Source of the DNA: Pseudodesulfovibrio profundus
Lineage (GTDB): Bacteria > Desulfobacterota > Desulfovibrionia > Desulfovibrionales > Desulfovibrionaceae
DNA: 64,000 nucleotides
NCBI RefSeq assembly: GCF_900217235.1
Contig: NZ_LT907975.1
Location: 806,001-870,000, forward strand
Direction of reading: 5' to 3'
How positions within the stretch are numbered: position 1 is the stretch's first letter; each line of letters starts with the position of its first letter. The notes beneath the pieces were generated by a model. It was given only the letters and a program-made list of their open reading frames with translations, had not been told where the DNA came from and ran no database searches. A program made the position numbers and the translations under genes. Of this stretch, positions 25,893-33,941 are shown piece after piece.

Positions 25893-26825
25893 TTAATCCA
25901 TATAAACAATGACAGATCGTTGTTTTAATTTATCAAAATAATCTTTAAAAACAGTTTCCCGTTTCTCATCCATCAAATCTTCAAAGATATCGTCGCGAAC
26001 ATCCTCAAGGGGGATCATTTGATCTTCAATGATCTTGATCGGAGACAACAAGGATTCGTTACCCCGGACAGTAAGCGGTTCGCCAACTTCCCCTTCTTCA
26101 ACGCCGTTGATTGAGTCGCGCCAATCATCGGCAAGATCCGCCCAAGCGACTTCTCCGATTGATCCGCCCGAATCCTTGGCCGGGCCAATACTATATTTTG
26201 CAACAGCTTCTGTAAAAGTCAATTCACCGTCTTCAATACGCTTTTTTACCTCTTGAGCAGCAACATCAGGCGGAAGCATGATTATTCCAAGTTCAACAAT
26301 CTTGCCCATGGAATAAGCAGAACGCCGGGCTTCGTATTCTTCCTTGATCTCAGTGTCAGTGACCAATACCTTGCTATGCACGGCATAACCAAGCAGTTCA
26401 CGCTTTTCGATAATTGATTTCAACTGGTCACGAAACTCTTCAATTGTCATCCCGTCACTTTTAACAACTTCCAGAAACTCGTCGTCGCTTAACCCTTCGT
26501 TTCTTTTGAGCGCTTCGATCTCCTTATCGATGGCATCACTGGAAATCTCAATGCCGTATCGTTCAATCTCCTGGGCTATCAACGTATCGTTAACGAGTTT
26601 TTCCAAAGCCTGCTTGCGTAAAACGGCAACCTGTTCCTGTTGAGCGGCACTCAACTCTCGATCACCAATTTGTTTCAGCACCGGCTGCATCGCTTCATCA
26701 AGATCATATTGTGTAATTATATCCTCGTTAATTTTTACGAGGATACGATCATAAACTGCATCACTTGCCGTTGCCCCCAGAGGGAAAACCAGCAGAACAA
26801 ACCATATTGCTAAAAAACGAACCAC
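25893..26825 (-). CDS. SurA-type periplasmic chaperone / peptidyl-prolyl isomerase
   Basis: A 310-residue exported protein with a signal peptide cleaved near GATA-SD. A SurA N-terminal chaperone domain (ILVKINEDIITQYDLDEA) is followed by one parvulin-like PpiC domain (KIVELGIIMLP; YSIGPAKDSGGSIGEVAWAD). SurA chaperones outer-membrane beta-barrel proteins. The start is GTG 26825, because AAGGAG lies 6 nt upstream. E. coli SurA has two parvulin domains, and only one is present here. It follows the lipoprotein gene below by 92 nt and precedes the RodZ-like gene by 27 nt. Confidence 0.87.
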   Translation of the reverse strand: MVRFLAIWFVLLVFPLGATASDAVYDRILVKINEDIITQYDLDEAMQPVLKQIGDRELSAAQQEQVAVLRKQALEKLVNDTLIAQEIERYGIEISSDAIDKEIEALKRNEGLSDDEFLEVVKSDGMTIEEFRDQLKSIIEKRELLGYAVHSKVLVTDTEIKEEYEARRSAYSMGKIVELGIIMLPPDVAAQEVKKRIEDGELTFTEAVAKYSIGPAKDSGGSIGEVAWADLADDWRDSINGVEEGEVGEPLTVRGNESLLSPIKIIEDQMIPLEDVRDDIFEDLMDEKRETVFKDYFDKLKQRSVIVYMD

Positions 26826-26917
26826 GTACAGCTCCTTAGCTCCCCGCCAAAGGGGGCTCTCATTATTTTTGACGAATCTTAGTCTGTTTATGAAAAGTAT
26901 GCAACGGAATGGCCCAT

Positions 26918-27946
26918 TTAGCCTTCATTTTCAGAACTGACGCCTTCCAACTCTTTCTCTATGTCATTCATGTCCATAGGCTGGACCTGCTCTTCTGCTG
27001 CAGGCACATCTTCCAGCTTATCATTATCCGGGAGCAAATGGCTGCTCACAGTAATGTTGGCAGTTTGGACTGCACCATCAAGCCAGTTCTGGAAGGCCGT
27101 CCGCAATTTCTTTTCCAACAATGCTTTTTCAACTAATGGATAGGCCTGTGCAGGCTCAAGCACCTTGGCAGGACTGCGTTCGAGCAACACCAGGGACTCG
27201 AACCCGAAACGATCGGTCAAGATCCCACTCGATTCACCGACATCCAGACCCGATATAGCGTTTTTCCACGCCGCAGAAAGTCGCCCTTCATGGATAACCA
27301 CCTCACGGGTTTCCACTTCACCAAACGCTGTTTCCAGGCTGACGTAATCGCGCTCCTTCATGTACTTGTCTACAGCTTTGCCGACAATGCCCCGGCTGGG
27401 GCCACGAACCACAAGAATACGTAAGGTTTCAGGCAGGTAGAAATCGGAAATATGGTTTCGGTAGTACTGCTCTGCTTCCTTGTAATCAATTTTAATTTGA
27501 GGACGAAGTACCTGCTGGTAGAATTTTTTCATGGCCAGATGGTTGCGAAGCTGCAATCGCCAGGCCTTCAAATCAATATATTCTTCGACAAGCATCTGAT
27601 CGAAAGCCCCTTCCGGGTAATCGGCTCGAACCTGCTCTTCAGCTTTCAACAGTTCATGGTCCGAAACAGGCAGATCCCGATGCGCCAACTCCTGAACTAC
27701 TAGTTCATGTACGATCAGGTCGCTTAATATTTCGCCATACTCATCTTTTAGTTTCTGTACGCTCGGCACGTATGCACCGGCCACATCCGACTGGAACTGA
27801 TCATGCTGAAACTCAAGCAATGAAAGGTAGATGGGATCGCCATTCACTCTGGCAATAATCCCCATATCATCGGCATCATTGGCACATCCGAACAACAAGA
27901 CGAATGCAGCCACTATAAGTATGTTCCGCACCATATTCTGACTCAC
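26918..27946 (-). CDS. Lipoprotein with SurA/PpiC-like fold
   Basis: A 342-residue exported lipoprotein with lipobox LLFGC close to the N-terminus. The body resembles SurA N-terminal and PpiC proteins (IIARVNGDPIYLSLLEF; YLPETLRILVVRGPSRG; GRLSAAWKNAISGLDVGESS), with an acidic C-terminal tail. It is likely a folding factor at the outer membrane. Isomerase activity is unclear because the usual parvulin active-site residues cannot be located with confidence. Start is either GTG 27946 or ATG 27934; neither has a strong ribosome-binding site. It follows mfd by 10 nt. Confidence 0.8.
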   Translation of the reverse strand: MSQNMVRNILIVAAFVLLFGCANDADDMGIIARVNGDPIYLSLLEFQHDQFQSDVAGAYVPSVQKLKDEYGEILSDLIVHELVVQELAHRDLPVSDHELLKAEEQVRADYPEGAFDQMLVEEYIDLKAWRLQLRNHLAMKKFYQQVLRPQIKIDYKEAEQYYRNHISDFYLPETLRILVVRGPSRGIVGKAVDKYMKERDYVSLETAFGEVETREVVIHEGRLSAAWKNAISGLDVGESSGILTDRFGFESLVLLERSPAKVLEPAQAYPLVEKALLEKKLRTAFQNWLDGAVQTANITVSSHLLPDNDKLEDVPAAEEQVQPMDMNDIEKELEGVSSENEG

Positions 27947-27956
27947 TACTATACTA

Positions 27957-30900
27957 TTATTGTTTCACCGCTTCGGCAGGAGTCTCCTGCAACAATTCCA
28001 ATTCAAGGGCGGCATCTTCAAGTGCAACTCGCATTGACTCCGTCACTTTGTACCGAAGTTCAAGTTTGGCCGGAGGCAGCAACTTGGCTCTGTCGTTGCG
28101 TTCATCCACCCATTTCAAAAGGACCTGTGGATCTGTAGAGGCTGCATTGTCCCCCCAGGAGACAACAATTCTACCGGGGTACAATTCTGCCCTATCGGCT
28201 TGAAGGTGCGACAGAACCTGCTTGATTCGAAGGACTCCCAAGAAGGATTCAACGGGCTCGGGTAAGTGACCGAAGCGATCCTTGATCTCCGCCTCCAATT
28301 CTCTGAGGGAATATTCGTCGTCAGCCGCAGACAACGCCTTGTAGTAACGGAGCCTTTCTTTAGCATCAGGAATGAAGCTGCTTGGAATATGAGCCTCAAA
28401 AATGAAGTTGAGTTCAGGTTCCGAGACTCGCGCCGAAGACTCTCCTCGCACACGCCGTACCTCTTCCTCAAGCATTTCCAAAAATAGATCAAGGCCGATT
28501 TTGGCAATCTGACCAGACTGAGCTTCACCAAGGATATTACCCGCACCGCGCAGACGCAAGTCTTCCATGGCAATCTTGAACCCTGCGCCCAAGTAATCCA
28601 TATCCAATATTATGCGAAGGCGTTTTCTGACAACTTCCGAAAGATCTTCCACGTTTGGAACAACAAAATACGCATACGCCTGCCTGTCGCTACGTCCCAC
28701 TCGGCCACGTAATTGGTAGAGTTGCCCAAGGCCAAATAACTGCGCCTGATCAACTATAAGCGTGTTGGCATTGGGAAAATCAAGCCCGGACTCGACAATG
28801 GCCGTACAGACCAGCACATCGATTTCTCCATGCCAGAAGCCTCGCATGGTTTCCTCAAGTCCTTTTTCGGTCATTTTACCGTGGGCCATCCCGACTTTGG
28901 CGTCAGGAGCCAACTCGCGAACAAAATCCGCCACGCGCTCAAGCCCGTTCACACGGTTATACACCCAGTAGACCTGACCACCACGATCAAGCTCTCGACG
29001 AAGAATTCCCTGCAGAGCCAATTTGTCACGTTCACTGATAGCCGTTTCTACCGGCTTACGGTCCACTGGCGGAGTTTCAATGACGGAAAGGCCACGAATA
29101 CCGGAAAGAGACAGTTGCAACGTTCTCGGAATCGGGGTGGCTGTCAACGTCAAGACGTCAATATTGTTTCTGAATTGCTTCAGTTTTTCTTTATGCTTGA
29201 CCCCGAATCGCTGTTCTTCGTCCAGAATCAACAATCCCAGATTCGGCAACTCGACATCTTTGGAGAGAAGTCGGTGGGTACCAATAAGTATATCAATTTC
29301 CCCCCTGCTCGCAGCTTCGAGAACTGTTTTCTGACGCTTCCTCGATACGAAACGACTCAAAAGACCTATCCTGACAGGGAAGCCTTCCATTCGCTTCATG
29401 AATGTCTGGTAATGCTGCTCGGCCAAGACCGTTGTCGGACACAAGAGTGCTGTTTGCAGCCCTTCAAGTGCGGCCCGAAATGCCGCACGCAACGCAACTT
29501 CAGTTTTGCCAAATCCGACATCACCACATACAAGACGGTCCATGGGCTCAGGCTTTTCCATGTCACGAAATACATCTTTTACGGCTTTGTCCTGATCCGG
29601 GGTCTCTTCAAAACCGAATGTCGCTTCAAAGTCGGCGTACATTTCATCCAGCGGCCCATATTGAAACCCTTTTGCGACACGACGGAAAGCGTACATTTCC
29701 ACAAGTTCATGAGCGATCTTTTCAATGGCTTTACGAACACGAGCGGTGGTTTTAGCCCACCTTGTGCCGCCCAGCTTATCCAAAGATGGTTGTTTGGCAC
29801 CTTCAGGCCCTTTGAAACGCTGAACAAGTTTCAGACGGTCAACCGGCAGATACAGCTTGTCATCACCGGAAAAGAACAACAACAGGTAATCGTTGGCAGC
29901 ATCTCCCAGCTTCATGCTGTGTAGGCCACCAAACTGAGCAAGACCGTAATCTCTGTGAACGAGGAGGTCTCCCTCACTCAGATCATCATACTTTTCCAGC
30001 CCCTTGAACGCCTTGTCTCGGCCACCATGGGCTCTTGGTGGCTCAGGCTGAAGAACTTCCTCGCCCAAGATTCTGGTTTGGTTCCAGACCAACTCCATTC
30101 CTTTTCGCAATGGAGAAACCAGCGCGAAGATGCCTTGTGCTCGCGGCGAATAATCAAGGGAGATGGGCAGGTGTTCCTGCTCGGCCAGTTTAAGAAATTT
30201 CTTACGCGAACGCTCAGAACGGAAACTCAAAATGGTCTGAAATTGCGTACGGTGCCACTCTTTAATGCCAGCCATAAGAGCCGACCAGGGACGTCTGGAG
30301 GCTTCGGGTTTCCAGAATAAATCGGTAAAGTCGCTGTACGGGGACTCAGCCAGATCAATACCGTTTTTCTCGCGACCAATAGTCAATTCTTCAAATACTA
30401 TTTGCCGGGAACCCTGCCATACCTGACGAGCCCCCTCGTGGGATCGTCCAAAAAATCGCAAGGGCCAACGCACACTGTGCTGACGGTATTGCTCATCAAC
30501 GTAGTCCCGCCAGGCCTGATCCTGATCTTCCAACCTAGCTCGTAACGTGCTCCCTGATGAAAGCAAAAACACTGAGTCTTTTAAGAAATGCGCCTCCAGT
30601 CCTACCGGTTCCTCGTAGTACATCCCCGGCCATACAAAGCCATCATTGGACTCGAGCCGCTCAGTCAACGCGTGCTCTTCAGAAGCGGACATTTCACCAG
30701 TCGTTCTCAGTCGCTTCCAAACACTCCGAGCTTGGTCTGTGTAACTGTCAGTGGTGATCCCGGGCGCCACTGGCAAAAGCACCGCCTCTGCGAGGTCAGC
30801 TTTCGATCGCTGAGTCGCACCATCGAACAACCGAATCTCTTCCAGGAAGTCTCCAAAGAACTCCAATCTCAATGGCAAGTCATAACCCGGGGCATGCAAA

Positions 30901-31433
30901 TCGAGAATATCACCACGCATGGCCATATCACCTGGACCAGTGACAATCTTACGCCGTGTATAGCCCCACGAGACCAACTGCTCCAATAGAATCTCGGGCG
31001 ACATCTCCTCGCCCTTGTTCAAGGTCACCCAGTTTTCCTGTAGGACTTCCGCCGCAGGCCAGTGCGGCAACAGATTGTCCACAGTCATAATCAGTCCGCA
31101 TGGCTTTTTACCATAATGGAGAGCATACAACGCAGCCCAACGCTGACTCCAAGCAACCGCGTCGGGCTGTTGGGCGAGGTAGGGAGGGAAAGCAATCCAA
31201 TCATGCTCCCATACGGGTGACAAAGATTGATCTGAACCGGAAAACAGTGCCAGCAGTGCTTGCATCTGTTTGAATTCAGCCGCTCCAGGCAAGACAATGA
31301 CGGGACTCTTCCCTTTGGAAAGGAGGTAGGTTCCAAGAAACGCTTGGGTTGCAGGCCCACTTTTGAAGACCCGGACCACATCGCTGGATCCTGTGATAAA
31401 ATCGTTAATTGCTGGGGGAAGCTTTGTCGTCAT
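27957..31433 (-). CDS. mfd: Transcription-repair coupling factor
   Basis: Releases stalled RNA polymerase from DNA lesions and recruits UvrA. The 1158-residue length is standard. Order of domains: UvrB-like N-terminal module, RNA-polymerase-interacting CarD-like domain (LSEGDLLVHRDYGLAQFGG), then a RecG-like helicase with Walker A GDVGFGKTEVALRAAF, DEEQRFGVKHKEK as Walker B, TATPIPRTLQLSLSG, and QLYQLRGRVGRSDRQAYAY as motif VI, then a C-terminal TRCF domain. It precedes the SurA-like pair, so DNA repair and envelope-folding genes share a transcript. Confidence 0.97.
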   Translation of the reverse strand: MTTKLPPAINDFITGSSDVVRVFKSGPATQAFLGTYLLSKGKSPVIVLPGAAEFKQMQALLALFSGSDQSLSPVWEHDWIAFPPYLAQQPDAVAWSQRWAALYALHYGKKPCGLIMTVDNLLPHWPAAEVLQENWVTLNKGEEMSPEILLEQLVSWGYTRRKIVTGPGDMAMRGDILDLHAPGYDLPLRLEFFGDFLEEIRLFDGATQRSKADLAEAVLLPVAPGITTDSYTDQARSVWKRLRTTGEMSASEEHALTERLESNDGFVWPGMYYEEPVGLEAHFLKDSVFLLSSGSTLRARLEDQDQAWRDYVDEQYRQHSVRWPLRFFGRSHEGARQVWQGSRQIVFEELTIGREKNGIDLAESPYSDFTDLFWKPEASRRPWSALMAGIKEWHRTQFQTILSFRSERSRKKFLKLAEQEHLPISLDYSPRAQGIFALVSPLRKGMELVWNQTRILGEEVLQPEPPRAHGGRDKAFKGLEKYDDLSEGDLLVHRDYGLAQFGGLHSMKLGDAANDYLLLFFSGDDKLYLPVDRLKLVQRFKGPEGAKQPSLDKLGGTRWAKTTARVRKAIEKIAHELVEMYAFRRVAKGFQYGPLDEMYADFEATFGFEETPDQDKAVKDVFRDMEKPEPMDRLVCGDVGFGKTEVALRAAFRAALEGLQTALLCPTTVLAEQHYQTFMKRMEGFPVRIGLLSRFVSRKRQKTVLEAASRGEIDILIGTHRLLSKDVELPNLGLLILDEEQRFGVKHKEKLKQFRNNIDVLTLTATPIPRTLQLSLSGIRGLSVIETPPVDRKPVETAISERDKLALQGILRRELDRGGQVYWVYNRVNGLERVADFVRELAPDAKVGMAHGKMTEKGLEETMRGFWHGEIDVLVCTAIVESGLDFPNANTLIVDQAQLFGLGQLYQLRGRVGRSDRQAYAYFVVPNVEDLSEVVRKRLRIILDMDYLGAGFKIAMEDLRLRGAGNILGEAQSGQIAKIGLDLFLEMLEEEVRRVRGESSARVSEPELNFIFEAHIPSSFIPDAKERLRYYKALSAADDEYSLRELEAEIKDRFGHLPEPVESFLGVLRIKQVLSHLQADRAELYPGRIVVSWGDNAASTDPQVLLKWVDERNDRAKLLPPAKLELRYKVTESMRVALEDAALELELLQETPAEAVKQ

Positions 31434-31479
31434 GGATTAGCACCGGAACTGGGCCGGGTTTGGATATACAATAAGAAAA

Positions 31480-31508
31480 CCGCCTCCTCCCTAACGGGAG
31501 AAAGGCGG
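31480..31508 (-). terminator. Rho-independent terminator of cheW
   Basis: The outer stem is CCGCCT/AGGCGG and the inner stem CTCCC/GGGAG with loop TAAC. On the minus strand it is followed by TTTTCTTAT. It lies between the cheW stop and the mfd start. Confidence 0.85.
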
Positions 31509-31533
31509 ATTGTCACCTATAAATACCTTTCGG

Positions 31534-32034
31534 CTACACCGCGCCTAACGCTTCCATTTCCTCGTTATCGATGAGGGAATCGAGATCAAGCAAGATAAGG
31601 AGTCTGTCTTCAAGTTTACCGACACCGTCAATATAGTCGGAATCCATACCAGCAACGACCGGCGGCGGAGGCTGTACGGAACTGGCAGGAATACGGAGCA
31701 CTTCGGAGACAGAATCAACGACAAATCCAACAATGATCATGCCGATTTCAACAACTATGATACGTGTGTATTTATCGTGCTCTTTCGATTCAAGTCCGAA
31801 CCGGCTGCGCATGTCAACAATAGGAATCACCTTGCCTCGCAGATTAATCACGCCTTCGACAAATTCCGGCGCACGCGGGACATTGGTAATTTCCATGGTG
31901 CGGATAATCTCCTGCACCTGAAGGATATTTACACCAAATTCTTCTTCGCCAATGCTGAAAGTTACCAGCTGGATCAAATTCTGATCCGCCTCTACCTCTT
32001 CAGCATCAACAGCATCATCGTATTCAACGCTCAT
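31534..32034 (-). CDS. cheW: Chemotaxis coupling protein CheW
   Basis: Couples receptors to the kinase CheA. The 166-residue protein consists of an acidic N-terminal leader and a single CheW SH3-like double-barrel domain. LVTFSIGEEEFGVNILQVQE, NLRGKVIPIVDMRSRFGL and VGFVVDSVSEVLRIP are characteristic. Start ATG 32034 has GAGG upstream; an in-frame GTG at 32040 is possible. It is a single gene with a clear terminator, unlinked to other che genes in the window except cheZ 26 kb away. Confidence 0.94.
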   Translation of the reverse strand: MSVEYDDAVDAEEVEADQNLIQLVTFSIGEEEFGVNILQVQEIIRTMEITNVPRAPEFVEGVINLRGKVIPIVDMRSRFGLESKEHDKYTRIIVVEIGMIIVGFVVDSVSEVLRIPASSVQPPPPVVAGMDSDYIDGVGKLEDRLLILLDLDSLIDNEEMEALGAV

Positions 32035-32342
32035 GAACACCTCTTGCAGACGTTATCAAAAACATCCCGAATTTCAACGCCATCAATGTGTCAACCACAC
32101 TCATCTTTGTCAATTAAAAACCCGGAACACACTCAGTCCCCATGAAGCTGCATGAAATACCCATCGCCCATGCAAAGCAGTCATTTTTTTTTCCAATAAA
32201 ACATATCTGTTGAATGGCTTCTCACACAATGTTGTCGATAGGGAGTTGACGCACAGGAGATAAAGGAATAACTTAGGCACCACAAATGGCGTACACGCCT
32301 GATTTTCTTTGAATTTTTACAAAAAAGGATGGACCGCACCAT
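32035..32342. other. 308-nt divergent intergenic region (cheW / small acidic protein)
   Basis: No ORF with coding character is seen. The cheW side contains two TTGACA-type hexamers (minus strand) that could be its promoter. The plus-strand side holds the candidate promoter at 32246-32274. A T8 run occurs near 32184. Nothing else is recognised. Confidence 0.6.
32246..32274 (+). promoter_or_regulatory. Candidate sigma-70 promoter of the small acidic protein gene
   Basis: TTGACG, a 17-nt spacer, then TAACTT. It lies about 70 nt upstream of the ATG at 32343. Confidence 0.5.
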
Positions 32343-32558
32343 ATGGGTCAATACGCTTCCTTCACCGATCATGCCTCTATCGAAGAACAGGTCAAAAACC
32401 TGGCGGACGAAGAGCTTTTGGACTTTTGGGAAGAAACCCAGCAGCTTGCCAAATTGCTGGATCAGGATGAGCAGTTGGACCTGGAATACAACCCGGAATA
32501 TGAACGCGTCATCCTGCAAGAGTTACAATACCGAACCTGCTACAAAGGGCAATTCTAG
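32343..32558 (+). CDS. Small acidic protein of unknown function
   Basis: A 71-residue, acidic, probably all-helical cytoplasmic protein with repeated acidic/aliphatic stretches (IEEQVKNLADEELLDFWEE; LLDQDEQLDLEYN). I recognise no family. A reading frame beginning at 32329 in another phase is a shadow. Support for coding is the composition, a plausible promoter upstream, AAGGAT before the start, and a strong terminator immediately after the stop. It is transcribed alone. Confidence 0.7.
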   Translation: MGQYASFTDHASIEEQVKNLADEELLDFWEETQQLAKLLDQDEQLDLEYNPEYERVILQELQYRTCYKGQF

Positions 32559-32575
32559 CTCTTACCAAATCACAC

Positions 32576-32613
32576 AAAAAAAGCCCCCGCTCATATGAGC
32601 GGGGGCTTTTTTT
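32576..32613. terminator. Bidirectional rho-independent terminator (small protein / originally ugd)
   Basis: A7, GCCCCCGCTC/GAGCGGGGGC stem around ATAT, then T7. It ends the small acidic protein gene and presumably once ended the ugd transcript on the other strand. IS copy 2 begins 7 nt after the T tract. Confidence 0.93.
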
Positions 32614-32661
32614 GTAGGTATGTCCCGTCCTGAAATAGGTTGACACCCAGAGGACCTATTT

Positions 32662-33060
32662 ATGGAAGACAAATCCAAACAGCGAGTTAGACGCACCCAA
32701 CGCGATTACACGATGGCCTTTAAATTGTCGGTTGTGGCACAGGTGGAAAAGGGCGAGATGACGTACAAGCAGGCTCAGGCTCTTTATGGTATTCAAGGGC
32801 GAAGCACTGTGCTGAAGTGGCTCAGGAAGCACGGCACCCTTGATTGGAGCAAGTCCATGGTACATTCCCGAAAAGACCCAAAAGCCAGAGAAACACCGGT
32901 CCAGAAGATCAAACGGCTGGAGAAAGAGCTTGAGGAAGAAAAGATCAAGACCGCGCTTCTCAATAAAATGATTGAGATTTCCGACCGCGAGTTTGGGACT
33001 TCTATAAGAAAAAAGCTTACCCCCGAGCTGCACGAAGTCTTCAGAGAGAAAGACAAATAA
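32662..33060 (+). CDS. IS3-family OrfA (copy 2)
   Basis: A 132-residue HTH protein identical to OrfA of copy 1. It starts ATG 32662 (MEDKSKQRVRRTQRDYTMAF), 41 bp inside the element. The A-AAA-AAG slippery site at 33009-33015 allows fusion to OrfB at about residue 118. Confidence 0.95.
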   Translation: MEDKSKQRVRRTQRDYTMAFKLSVVAQVEKGEMTYKQAQALYGIQGRSTVLKWLRKHGTLDWSKSMVHSRKDPKARETPVQKIKRLEKELEEEKIKTALLNKMIEISDREFGTSIRKKLTPELHEVFREKDK

Positions 33061-33090
33061 GCTTGTCTGCTTGTTGCAGGCAGCTCGGGG
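33009..33090 (+). other. Programmed -1 frameshift signal of IS copy 2
   Basis: Slippery heptamer A AAA AAG at 33009-33015 in the orfA frame. After 5 nt, an 11-bp perfect stem follows, 33021-33031 with 33080-33090. Its loop contains a second small hairpin, AGACAA/TTGTCT at 33051-33068, which also covers the orfA stop. After slippage the frame reads A-Y-P-R and continues without a stop into OrfB. Confidence 0.87.
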
Positions 33091-33893
33091 TCAGTCGGCA
33101 GTCCGTGTATCAGGCTGAAAAGCGCCATGATGCACGGGAAGCCATGTATCAGGAGGCAAAGGCCATGGTCCTGAACGTGCGGACCAGGATGCCCCGCCTT
33201 GGGACTCGAAAGCTGTACCACCTGTTGAAGGACGCATTTTCCGCAAAGGGAATCAGGCTCGGACGTGATGGGTTGTTTTCCCTGCTGCGGCGAGAGCATA
33301 TGCTCATCAAGCGACGGAAAAACTATACAAAGACAACCAACTCGAAGCATTGGCTAAAAAAGCATCCCAACTTGTTGAAAGATGTTCAACCGAGATGTCC
33401 TGAGCAGGTGTTCGTAAGCGACATTACCTACGTGAATACACGTGAGCAAACATGCTATCTGTCGCTGGTGACAGATGCATTCAGCCGGAAGATAATGGGA
33501 TACAACGTGAGCCGGGATCTCAGTGCGGAAAGCACAACCAAAGCGCTGGACGCGGCAGTTGAAAACAAGCGAAGGAGGGTGAATACAATTCACCATTCAG
33601 ATCGAGGACTCCAATACGCTTCTTCGGTCTACCAGAGAAAACTCCAGGAATCCGGCATGGTTCCTTCCATGACAGATGGCTATGACTGCTATCAAAATGC
33701 CTTGGCGGAACGGATGAATGGAATTCTGAAGCAAGAGTTCATGGTCACCAAATGCAACGACTTTGCAGAGCTCAATACCCTGGTGAGGGAATCCGTTGAG
33801 ATATACAATTCACAACGGCCACATCTCAGCCTAGGAATGAGAACGCCAAACGATGTACACGAATCAGGCTGTGGGGCTAGCCCCACAGCCTGA
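33063..33893 (+). CDS. IS3-family OrfB, DDE transposase catalytic part (copy 2)
   Basis: A 276-residue frame identical to OrfB of copy 1, with DDE residues in VFVSDITYVNT, HHSDRGLQY and LAERMNGIL. It lies in the -1 frame relative to orfA. The nominal TTG start is doubtful; the active enzyme is most likely the OrfAB fusion of about 410 residues. It ends in a palindrome at 33862-33895. Confidence 0.94.
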   Translation: MSACCRQLGVSRQSVYQAEKRHDAREAMYQEAKAMVLNVRTRMPRLGTRKLYHLLKDAFSAKGIRLGRDGLFSLLRREHMLIKRRKNYTKTTNSKHWLKKHPNLLKDVQPRCPEQVFVSDITYVNTREQTCYLSLVTDAFSRKIMGYNVSRDLSAESTTKALDAAVENKRRRVNTIHHSDRGLQYASSVYQRKLQESGMVPSMTDGYDCYQNALAERMNGILKQEFMVTKCNDFAELNTLVRESVEIYNSQRPHLSLGMRTPNDVHESGCGASPTA

Positions 33894-33895
33894 TT
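33862..33895. repeat. 34-bp perfect palindrome at the orfB end of IS copy 2
   Basis: Same palindrome as at 5413-5446. It contains the orfB stop codon (33891-33893) and would form a very stable GC-rich hairpin at the end of the transposase transcript. Confidence 0.8.
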
Positions 33896-33941
33896 GAAAC
33901 CTTCAAAAACCGTCAACCTATTTCAGGACGGCTCAGTACAT

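Larger units (their letters stand above)
32621..33935 (+). mobile_element. IS3-family insertion sequence, copy 2 (1315 bp)
   Basis: Same length and structure as copy 1 (5373-6687), in inverted orientation. Terminal repeats start TGTCCCGTCCTGAAATAGGT on the left and end with the complement of TGAGCCGTCCTGAAATAGGT on the right. The target duplication is GTA at 32618-32620 and 33936-33938. It carries intact orfA and orfB and lies between the terminator at 32576-32613 and the end of ugd, whose stop codon is 6 nt from the element. Confidence 0.95.

Noticed and set aside
6688-32620. The 26-kb region between the IS copies as a composite transposon
   Set aside because: It holds core genes (rpsT, glyQS, mfd, nadCAB) and each IS has its own target duplication, so the copies inserted independently.
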